Source: Pseudomonas sp. CBZ-4 (GTDB taxonomy: Bacteria > Pseudomonadota > Gammaproteobacteria > Pseudomonadales > Pseudomonadaceae). From it: 64,000 nt of DNA. Made by a program: the position numbers and the translations under genes. The stretch is taken from positions 81,231 through 145,230 of the forward strand of contig NZ_ANNV01000031.1 in the NCBI RefSeq assembly GCF_000346755.1. The letters are read 5' to 3'. The notes below the pieces were generated by a model. That model did not search any database. It was not told the origin of the DNA and saw nothing but the letters and a program-made list of their open reading frames with translations. Positions 47,403-54,592 of this stretch are shown here, piece after piece (the stretch's first letter is position 1; every line of letters begins with the position of its first letter).

Positions 47403-47479
47403 CATCGCAGGCAAGCCAGCTCCCACATTTTGAATTGTGAATACAGTCAACTGTGGGAGCTGGCTTGCCTGCGATAGCG
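47403..47479. repeat. REP pair, inverted
   Basis: Two inverted REP units end 40 bases before the start of the first effector-like gene and so lie in or near its 5' leader. Confidence 0.92.
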
Positions 47480-47518
47480 CCAGTCCAGTCACTCTCTGAT
47501 TCAAGGAAGAACACCCCC

Positions 47519-48445
47519 ATGGGCAACCCCCTGGCCAACATCGGCATGGACTCCAACCGCTCCCAGTTCATGGCCCGCCAGCGCATCGAAAGCGAAATCA
47601 ACGTGCCCCGTCTGTTCGCCGCCATCGACGCCGACCCCGCCATCGTCGGCGCGGGCGTGGTCTACATCGACGCCGACTTCAACATCGTCACCCTGCGCGA
47701 ATTCAAGCCCATCTGCAGCATCCTGCCCAAGCGCATCATTATCCGCGAGGCGCAGAAGTACATCGCCCCGGCCCAGTTCGCCGACCAGGTGCTGAACAAC
47801 CCGCGCGAATCGCGGCTGATGAGCGAGGCCTTCAACACCACCCTGGCCTGCACCGGCGCGGTGATCGGCTGGCTGGTAGTGCTGAGTGGCACCATCGCCA
47901 TCCCGTTCACCGCTGGCGCCAGCACCGTGGTGACAGCCATCGGCTACACCGCGGCATCTGCCAGTACCGTGTCCTGCCTGGTGGGCGGCTTTCGCACACG
48001 CAACGAAATCAGCAACCCGGCGATGAACGACTACCTGGACAGCGAGGAGTGGTACCAAACCGCGACCAAGGTGCTCGATGGCGCCGCGCTGGTGGGCGTC
48101 GGCGCTTCGGCACTGACCACCGTCAAGCTGGTCAATGTCACCCGCGCCGCCACCGGCAAAAGCCTGCGCCAGGTGCTCAAGGGCCTGAACGGGCATGAGC
48201 GCGAAAAACTCACCAAAGAGCTGCTCAAAGTCGCCGACCCGCAAATGTCGACCAAGATGCGCAAGCTGCTGCAGATGAGCGGCGAGCTGCCCAAGCGCTT
48301 CACCCCGACGCAGCTCAAACACGCCACCTATGTGCAATTGGGGGATGCGATAGGGGCGGGCGCGAGTGTGTGGGGGCTGAAGCGCTCGGACAACTACAAA
48401 CAGGCCAAGACCTTCGCGATCGGCCTGTACGAGGAGGGCGAATAA
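47519..48445 (+). CDS. putative T6SS-associated membrane-acting effector, copy A
   Basis: I do not recognise a named family for this 308-residue protein. It lacks a signal peptide. A hydrophobic, Gly/Ala/Ser/Thr-rich stretch at about 106-157 (ACTGAVIGWLVVLSGTIAIP and beyond) and a second at about 186-206 could insert in membranes. The N-terminal core DADPAIVGAGVVY and the C-terminal TGKSLRQVLKGLNGHER are shared with copy B (49577-50491). It is followed with a one-base overlap by a four-helix membrane protein, and lies convergent to an hcp1-like gene. This toxin/immunity arrangement beside Hcp suggests a pore-forming or membrane-disturbing T6SS effector. That is inference. GC is backbone-like (about 62%). 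The ATG follows AGGA. Confidence 0.6.
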   Translation: MGNPLANIGMDSNRSQFMARQRIESEINVPRLFAAIDADPAIVGAGVVYIDADFNIVTLREFKPICSILPKRIIIREAQKYIAPAQFADQVLNNPRESRLMSEAFNTTLACTGAVIGWLVVLSGTIAIPFTAGASTVVTAIGYTAASASTVSCLVGGFRTRNEISNPAMNDYLDSEEWYQTATKVLDGAALVGVGASALTTVKLVNVTRAATGKSLRQVLKGLNGHEREKLTKELLKVADPQMSTKMRKLLQMSGELPKRFTPTQLKHATYVQLGDAIGAGASVWGLKRSDNYKQAKTFAIGLYEEGE

Positions 48446-48885
48446 TGAGTGGCGTGCCGTCCCTGAAACCGTTTTTGCTGGCGCATTTTCCTGCGTTTAT
48501 CGGCGTGATTCTCGCCGGCTGCCTGGGCGGCTCCGCTGCGATTTCCCTGGCGGCCAGTACGTATTTTGCCGACGTGCCCGTCGCCACCAATGCCAGCGTG
48601 TCCTGGTTCGTCGTGCTCTTCGCCGCGCTGTTCGTGACCAACAGCAACTTCCTGGTGGTGCGCGGGCATGCCTGGGCGGTGTGGGGCATGGTCGGTTTTT
48701 TTGTCGTGTGCCTGTTGGTCACCCTGCCGACATTGGCGTACGAGCCGCACTGGTTTCTCTACAGTGAATGCCTGTTCTGGCCGCTGCTGGGGTTGTTGCT
48801 GATAAACAGCAAGGGCTATCGGGCGATGGTGGGTAAACTGGTGGGCGTGCGCCGACTGCGAGAGGCAGCCAAGGCCGGGTTGTAG
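48445..48885 (+). CDS. four-helix membrane protein, putative immunity A
   Basis: This 146-residue protein has four predicted helices: about 9-32 (FPAFIGVILAGCLGGSAAIS), 50-68, 74-95 and 103-120. It ends with a short basic tail. Its ATG shares a base with the upstream stop (TAATG), so it is translated together with the effector-like protein. Its paralogue at 50488 shares the PFL..FP.FI.VIL.G start and the LLLINSK / LLLLRSK end. Membrane immunity proteins are usual for pore-forming bacteriocins and T6SS pore formers, which supports but does not prove the role. Confidence 0.55.
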   Translation: MSGVPSLKPFLLAHFPAFIGVILAGCLGGSAAISLAASTYFADVPVATNASVSWFVVLFAALFVTNSNFLVVRGHAWAVWGMVGFFVVCLLVTLPTLAYEPHWFLYSECLFWPLLGLLLINSKGYRAMVGKLVGVRRLREAAKAGL

Positions 48886-48900
48886 CCTTGGCCCGCGTGG

Positions 48901-49389
48901 TCAGATCTTCACGTTCTGACGAATGTTCCAGCCGTATTTCACCGCGCCGCCATCCTTGCCGCCGTCCGCCTTCTGCGGTTGGTAGCTGACTTCGACGGTG
49001 GCGAAATTCAAGCCGATGACCTCTGTCAGTTCGTCGCTGTTTTTCACCGCGTCGGACTGGTAGGACGTCACCATCACCTCCTTCAGGGTGATCACCAGAT
49101 ACTCCACGGCACTGCTGCCCCCGGCCTTGCGCACCACCAGCCGCGCTTCCGGGTAATGCTTGCCGGTGGAGCAGGCCATCATCAGGTTGGGTGAGGACTT
49201 ATCCATCACTTTCGAGATGGACAGGTTGTCGATAGTGACCTTGCCCGCACCACCGCCGCTGCCGCTGTGCATCGAGCCCGTCTGCGACATGCCCCAGCCC
49301 CAGCGGCTGATCTCGATTTCATCGCGATGGGCCTGATCCCTGGATTCGCCCTTGATGTCGCCCAACTTCAAAAACATGTCAGTTGCCAT
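48901..49389 (-). CDS. hcp: Hcp1-type T6SS tube protein
   Basis: Hcp stacks into the T6SS inner tube and carries small effectors in its lumen. The 162 residues have the same length and plan as P. aeruginosa Hcp1: MATDMFLKLGDIKGES, RWGWGMSQTGSMH with the GGG loop, SSPNLMMACSTGKHYPEA, VEYLVITLKEVMVTSY, and KYGWNIRQNV at the end. GGAA precedes the ATG. No other T6SS gene lies in the window, so it is an orphan hcp. It sits between two paralogous effector/immunity-like pairs: convergent to pair A, divergent from pair B. Confidence 0.92.
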   Translation of the reverse strand: MATDMFLKLGDIKGESRDQAHRDEIEISRWGWGMSQTGSMHSGSGGGAGKVTIDNLSISKVMDKSSPNLMMACSTGKHYPEARLVVRKAGGSSAVEYLVITLKEVMVTSYQSDAVKNSDELTEVIGLNFATVEVSYQPQKADGGKDGGAVKYGWNIRQNVKI

Positions 49390-49576
49390 TGTCGTTCCCT
49401 GTACTGGTGTCCGCCGGTAGTGGCGCGGGGCGTACTTTTTCTTATTCGGGACATGGCCTACAAGGCGCTACACGGTGTTCAGGAAGTACCTGTCGGTATA
49501 AAGCGAAGCTTCTGACATTTTTAAGCGATGCCCAGTCTTTACCCTCTGCGCTCTTGTGAAAAAGCGGAGTAAAGGG

Positions 49577-50491
49577 ATGACTTCCAGTGTGTTGAAAGAC
49601 GGTTTCCCCAGTGCGCATTTGACGACGCGGCAGTGGGTGGAAAGCAGTATTGATCTGCGTAAGTTGTTTGCCGCCATCGATGCCGATCCAGCGATTGTGG
49701 GTGCGGGTGTGGTTTACCTCGATGCGCAGTTGCGGGTGATTGTGTTGCGCGAGTTTCAGCCGATTTGCAGCGTTGTACCGAAGAAGGTGATTTTGCGGGA
49801 GGCGCCGAGTTATGTCGGGCGGGTGGAGTTTGCGCGGCGGTTGGCGAATGAGCCGCGAGAGGCGGATGTGACGTTTGAGGCGGTGAATGCGGGGTTTGCG
49901 TGCGCTTCGGCGGTGATCAGCTGGATTGTGATTGTGGGTGGGTTAGGGTTGAGCCCGTTTACGTTTGGGGCCTCTGGAGTAGCGGCTGCGATTAGCGCTG
50001 TGGGCGCGGTAGCCAGCACTGTTCAATGTGTGATGGGCGCTCGCCGGACTACAAATGAAATGAATGACCCTGCCCGCAACGACGCTTTAGATAGCGATCC
50101 TTGGTATCAGGCCGTAACGGCCGGATTGGACGCGGCTTCGTTATTGGGTGCAGGCAATACAGCGATGTCGACGATTCGATTTGTCAGCATGCTCAAAAAG
50201 GCCACGGGGAAAAATACGTACCAGGTACTCAAAGGGCTGAATCGGCAGGAGCGGGTAAAGCTCACCAGGGAGTTGCTGAGTATCAACCATCCGGAAATGA
50301 CCCGGAAAATGATCAAGCTGAAACAAATAGCGGGACAAATTCCGAAGCGCTACACCTCGGCAGAAGTCAGGCGTGGGACCGTCATGCAAATGCTCGATGC
50401 CGTTGGCGCCGTATCGAGCACTGCCGGCAGTATTCGCTCCGGGAACCTCCGGATCATCGCAGTGGGGCTGTATGAGGAGATCTCGGAATGA
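49577..50491 (+). CDS. putative T6SS-associated membrane-acting effector, copy B
   Basis: This 304-residue paralogue of copy A aligns over nearly its whole length: DLRKLFAAIDADPAIVGAGV, LREFQPICSVVPKKVILREA, a hydrophobic small-residue stretch at about 100-150, and TGKNTYQVLKGLNRQERVKL. No catalytic motif is visible. GGAG lies seven bases before the ATG at 49577. The stop overlaps the next gene's ATG (ATGA). It is divergent from hcp. Codon use shifts toward G/T-rich choices compared with copy A. The function is inferred as for copy A. Confidence 0.55.
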   Translation: MTSSVLKDGFPSAHLTTRQWVESSIDLRKLFAAIDADPAIVGAGVVYLDAQLRVIVLREFQPICSVVPKKVILREAPSYVGRVEFARRLANEPREADVTFEAVNAGFACASAVISWIVIVGGLGLSPFTFGASGVAAAISAVGAVASTVQCVMGARRTTNEMNDPARNDALDSDPWYQAVTAGLDAASLLGAGNTAMSTIRFVSMLKKATGKNTYQVLKGLNRQERVKLTRELLSINHPEMTRKMIKLKQIAGQIPKRYTSAEVRRGTVMQMLDAVGAVSSTAGSIRSGNLRIIAVGLYEEISE

Positions 50492-50982
50492 GGCTTATCG
50501 GACCGAAACCGCTCATACCGATACGCCCCTTTCTGATCCGTTACTTTCCCGTATTCATTAGCGTGATTCTCTCGGGCATCTTCAGCAGTGCTGTCGTCGT
50601 GTCGCTGGTTGAAAACTATTTTTTACCATCACTATCAAACGCTGCTGCTGAACGCGCGTGCGTGGTCTTAGCCCTCTTTATCACTCTATGTAATTACATG
50701 ATTGCCTATGGGTTTCCAAAGTGGGCCTGGGGCATGTACGGCCTATTCATTGCGTGCCTAATGGTGGCCGTGCCAGTTTTTTTTCTTTTTCCGGTTCCAT
50801 TCTTTTACATAGATTGCATCGTTTGCGCGGTACTCGGCTTACTGCTACTACGCAGCAAACGCCATCGTGAATTTCGTGCCAAGGCCGTAGAACTTCGCCA
50901 GATGCGCCGCAAAGTCTGGGTGGCCATTGAGAAGCGGCGCAAACACGAGCGCGCCATCATCAGAATAAAGAAACCGCGGTAA
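50488..50982 (+). CDS. four-helix membrane protein, putative immunity B
   Basis: This 164-residue protein has four predicted helices (about 14-36, 50-68, 75-95 and 100-118) and a very basic C-terminal tail (KVWVAIEKRRKHERAIIRIK), longer than in copy A. It is translationally coupled to effector-like copy B by ATGA. GC is near 42% on a hand-counted line against about 62% for immunity A, so it was probably acquired or diverged separately. Confidence 0.5.
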   Translation: MRLIGPKPLIPIRPFLIRYFPVFISVILSGIFSSAVVVSLVENYFLPSLSNAAAERACVVLALFITLCNYMIAYGFPKWAWGMYGLFIACLMVAVPVFFLFPVPFFYIDCIVCAVLGLLLLRSKRHREFRAKAVELRQMRRKVWVAIEKRRKHERAIIRIKKPR

Positions 50983-51035
50983 TCCCCCACGCCCGCCACA
51001 AATATGTGCAACTGTTGCACCAGGGCACCTACGTT

Positions 51036-51052
51036 GGCGCCGTTTTGGTGCT
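51036..51052 (+). promoter_or_regulatory. NtrC-like site
   Basis: GGCGCC-GTTTT-GGTGCT matches the NtrC pattern TGCACC-N5-GGTGCA except near the first half's left end. A further TTGCACCA half lies at 51015. It is 44 bases upstream of the RpoN-type promoter. Confidence 0.4.
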
Positions 51053-51095
51053 GTACTGCATCGGGTCCTACGACAAAGCGCAATGACTGCCGCGC

Positions 51096-51110
51096 TGGCA
51101 TAAGTCTTGC
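51096..51110 (+). promoter_or_regulatory. sigma-54 (RpoN) type promoter
   Basis: TGGCAT-N5-TTGC fits the -24/-12 consensus TGGCAC-N5-TTGC with the invariant GG and GC. It lies 40 bases before the GTG of the transglutaminase gene. Confidence 0.65.
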
Positions 51111-51149
51111 GCGCGTCAAATCCCATGCCCTGGCTCGCAGGAGGCCGCC

Positions 51150-54100
51150 GTGTCGATTCATGTCGCGTTGCACCACGTTACGCATTACCGCTACGACCGC
51201 GCTGTCGAACTCGGCCCGCAGATCGTGCGTTTGCGCCCGGCGGCCCACAGCCGCACGCGGATTTTGTCCTACGCGTTGAAAGTGCTGCCCGAGCAGCATT
51301 TCATCAATTGGCAGCAAGACCCCCAGGGCAATTACCTGGCGCGCCTGGTGTTCCCGGAAAAGACCGACGAACTGCGCATCGAAGTCGATCTGGTCGCCGA
51401 GATGGCGGTGTTCAATCCGTTCGACTTTTTCCTCGAGCCCTATGCCGAAAAAATCCCTTTCAGCTACGCCGCCGATGAGCAGCGCGAGCTGGCGCCGTAC
51501 CTGGAAACCTTGCCACTGACGCCAAAGTTCGCCGCCTACCTGGCCGGTATCGACCGCACGCCATTGCCGGCGGTGGACTTCCTGGTGGGCCTCAACCAGC
51601 GTCTGGCCGCCGATATCGGCTACCTGATCCGTATGGAACCGGGCGTGCAGACCCCGGAATTCACCCTGGAAAACGCCTCCGGCTCGTGCCGCGATTCGGC
51701 GTGGCTGCTGGTGCAATTGCTGCGCAACCTCGGGTTGGCGGCGCGGTTTGTGTCCGGTTACCTGATTCAACTGACCGCCGACGTCAAAGCCCTCGATGGC
51801 CCGTCCGGCACCGAAGTCGACTTCACCGACCTGCACGCCTGGTGCGAAGTGTATTTGCCCGGCGCCGGCTGGATCGGCTTGGACGCCACTTCCGGGCTGT
51901 TCGCCGGTGAAGGCCATATCCCGTTGGCCTGTAGTCCCGATCCATCGTCTGCCGCCCCGATCAGTGGCTTGGTGGAACCGTGCGAGTGCGAATTCACCCA
52001 CGAAATGTCGGTTGAGCGGATTTGGGAAGCGCCGCGCGTTACCAAGCCCTACACCGAAGAACAATGGCTGGCCATCCAGGCCCTCGGCCGGCAGATCGAT
52101 GGTGACCTGCTCAAGGACGACGTACGCCTGACCATGGGCGGCGAGCCGACATTTGTCTCCATCGACGACCCCGACGGCGCCGAGTGGAACACCGCCGCCC
52201 TGGGCCCGGACAAGCGCCGCCTGTCTGCCGAGTTGTTCCAGCGTATGCGCAAACACTACGCGCCCAAGGGCCTGGTGCACTTTGGCCAGGGCAAGTGGTA
52301 CCCCGGCGAGCAGCTACCGCGTTGGTCGCTCAACTGCTACTGGCGCCGCGACGGCGTGCCGATCTGGCACAACAGCGCGCTGATTGCCGACGAACAAGAG
52401 GATTACGGCGCCGATGGCACCATGGCCGGGCGTTTCCTGGCGAGTGTCGCCGAACGCCTGAAACTGCCGGCCCGCTTTGTGTTTCCGGCCTTTGAAGACA
52501 ACTTCTACTACCTGTGGCGCGAAGGCGCGCTGCCGCAAAACGTCACGGCCCAGGACCCGCGCCTGAGTGACGACCTGGAGCGCGAACGCCTGCGCAAAGT
52601 GTTCAGCCAGGGCCTGGATAAAGTCATCGGCCAAGTGCTGCCGCTGGCGCGCACGGCCGCCAACGACCGCTGGCAGAGCGGGCGCTGGTACCTGCGAGAC
52701 AACCACTGCCGCCTGGTGCCGGGGGATTCGCCGTTGGGCTATCGCCTGCCGTTGGCGTCGCAGCCCTGGGTGACGGCGGCGGAGTATCCGTTTGTGCACC
52801 CCACGGACCCGAACCAGGATCAGCCGGCGTTGCCCACCACCGTCCAGTTGAACAGCCACGGCGTACCCGCGCCGAGTGACGAGCGTACGCCTGAGGTGGA
52901 CGAATCCGCCGACTGGCTGACCCGCACCGCGCTGTGCGCCGAAGCGCGGGAAGGGCGGCTGTACCTGTTCATGCCGCCGCTGGAGCGCGTCGAGGACTAC
53001 CTGGAACTCGTCGCCGCCATCGAGGCCACCGCCGAAGAGTTGCATTGCCCGGTGTTGCTGGAGGGCTACGAGCCGCCGGCCGACACCCGTCTGAGCAATT
53101 TCCGCGTGACGCCGGACCCGGGTGTGATCGAGGTCAACGTGCAGCCGTCCGCCAGTTGGGACGAGTTAGTGGAGCGCACCGAATTCCTCTACGAAGAGGC
53201 GCGGCAAACCCGCCTGACCACGGAAAAATTCATGATCGACGGGCGCCACACCGGCACCGGCGGCGGTAACCACTTTGTCCTCGGCGGTGCGACGCCAAAG
53301 GACTCACCGTTCCTGCGCCGTCCGGACCTGCTGCGCAGCCTGATCAGCTACTGGCATAACCATCCGTCCTTGTCCTATCTGTTTTCCGGGCTGTTTATTG
53401 GCCCGACATCCCAGGCCCCGCGCGTGGATGAAGCGCGCAACGACGCCTTGTACGAGCTGGAAATCGCCTTCGCGCAAATGCCCGAGCCGGGCGAAGAATG
53501 CCCGCCTTGGTTGGTGGACCGCCTGCTGCGCAACCTGTTGATCGACGTCACGGGCAACACCCACCGCGCCGAATTCTGCATCGACAAGCTCTACTCACCG
53601 GACGGCGCCACCGGTCGCCTGGGCCTGCTGGAGCTGCGCGCGTTTGAGATGCCGCCCCATGCGCGCATGAGCCTGACCCAACAACTGCTGCTGCGTGCCC
53701 TGGTCGCACGTTTTTGGCGTGAACCCTATGCGCCGCCGAAACTGGCGCGCTGGGGCACCGAACTGCACGACCGTTTCCTGCTGCCGCACTTTATCGAGCA
53801 GGACTTTGCCGATGTGATCGTCGAACTCAACGCCGCCGGCTACCCACTGCGCGCCGAATGGTTTGCCGCGCACCTGGAGTTTCGCTTTCCCAAGGTCGGC
53901 GACTACGCCGTCAGCGGCATCGAACTGGAACTGCGCCAGGCCCTCGAACCCTGGCACGTGCTGGGCGAGGAGGGCGCGGTGGGCGGCACGGTGCGTTATG
54001 TGGATTCGTCCCTGGAGCGCCTGCAAGTCAAATTGACCGGCCTGCCGCCGCAACGCTACCTGCTGACCTGCAACGGCATACCTGTGCCGCTGCAAGCCAC

Positions 54101-54440
54101 CGGCCGCGTCGGCGAATTTGTCGCCGGCGTGCGTTACCGCGCCTGGCAACCGGCCAACTGCCTGCAACCGACCATCCCGGTGCATGCGCCGCTGGTGTTT
54201 GATTTGCTGGATACCTGGATGCAGCGTTCGCTGGGCGGTTGCCAGTACCACGTGGCCCATCCGGGCGGGCGCAATTACGACAGCTTGCCGGTGAATGCCA
54301 ATGAGGCGGAGAGTCGGCGGATGGCGCGGTTTTTCCGCCTTGGGCATAGCCCAGGGAAGCTTCCGGTGCCGTCCCTGGTGATCAATGATGAGTTGCCAAT
54401 GACCCTGGATCTACGGCGTTTTCCCCATAAAAATGACTAA
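51150..54440 (+). CDS. large transglutaminase-like protein with DUF2126 region
   Basis: This 1096-residue cytoplasmic protein has an N-terminal beta domain (about 1-90), a transglutaminase-like core (about 150-260) with GSCRDSAWLLVQLLR (Cys), DLHAWCEVYLPGAGWIGLDATSG (His and Asp), and a long DUF2126-type C-terminal part with TMGGEPTFVSIDDPDG and RHTGTGGGNHFVLGG. The GTG start follows GGAGG. It is first in a three-gene set with an ATP-grasp/alpha-E protein and a second transglutaminase. This set is widespread, but its substrate is not established. An RpoN-type promoter suggests nitrogen control. Confidence 0.87.
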   Translation: MSIHVALHHVTHYRYDRAVELGPQIVRLRPAAHSRTRILSYALKVLPEQHFINWQQDPQGNYLARLVFPEKTDELRIEVDLVAEMAVFNPFDFFLEPYAEKIPFSYAADEQRELAPYLETLPLTPKFAAYLAGIDRTPLPAVDFLVGLNQRLAADIGYLIRMEPGVQTPEFTLENASGSCRDSAWLLVQLLRNLGLAARFVSGYLIQLTADVKALDGPSGTEVDFTDLHAWCEVYLPGAGWIGLDATSGLFAGEGHIPLACSPDPSSAAPISGLVEPCECEFTHEMSVERIWEAPRVTKPYTEEQWLAIQALGRQIDGDLLKDDVRLTMGGEPTFVSIDDPDGAEWNTAALGPDKRRLSAELFQRMRKHYAPKGLVHFGQGKWYPGEQLPRWSLNCYWRRDGVPIWHNSALIADEQEDYGADGTMAGRFLASVAERLKLPARFVFPAFEDNFYYLWREGALPQNVTAQDPRLSDDLERERLRKVFSQGLDKVIGQVLPLARTAANDRWQSGRWYLRDNHCRLVPGDSPLGYRLPLASQPWVTAAEYPFVHPTDPNQDQPALPTTVQLNSHGVPAPSDERTPEVDESADWLTRTALCAEAREGRLYLFMPPLERVEDYLELVAAIEATAEELHCPVLLEGYEPPADTRLSNFRVTPDPGVIEVNVQPSASWDELVERTEFLYEEARQTRLTTEKFMIDGRHTGTGGGNHFVLGGATPKDSPFLRRPDLLRSLISYWHNHPSLSYLFSGLFIGPTSQAPRVDEARNDALYELEIAFAQMPEPGEECPPWLVDRLLRNLLIDVTGNTHRAEFCIDKLYSPDGATGRLGLLELRAFEMPPHARMSLTQQLLLRALVARFWREPYAPPKLARWGTELHDRFLLPHFIEQDFADVIVELNAAGYPLRAEWFAAHLEFRFPKVGDYAVSGIELELRQALEPWHVLGEEGAVGGTVRYVDSSLERLQVKLTGLPPQRYLLTCNGIPVPLQATGRVGEFVAGVRYRAWQPANCLQPTIPVHAPLVFDLLDTWMQRSLGGCQYHVAHPGGRNYDSLPVNANEAESRRMARFFRLGHSPGKLPVPSLVINDELPMTLDLRRFPHKND

Positions 54441-54451
54441 ACACAGTTCAA

Positions 54452-54545
54452 AATGTGGGAGCTGGCTTGCCTGCGATAGCGGTGTACCAGTCGATATTTC
54501 TGGTGACTGACCCACTGCTATCGCAGGCAAGCCAGCTCCCACATT
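54452..54545. repeat. REP pair, inverted, inside the transglutaminase operon
   Basis: A full inverted REP pair fills the gap between the first and second genes of the set. It may stabilise the upstream mRNA or reduce expression downstream. Confidence 0.92.
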
Positions 54546-54592
54546 AGACTGTGGTGACTTTGACACCCCTCCTTGCCTTCGCCGAGCGTTCC

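Noticed and set aside
47519..50982. A prophage or full T6SS cluster around hcp
   Set aside because: No phage structural genes, integrase, vgrG or tss genes are present; only hcp and the paired genes are seen.
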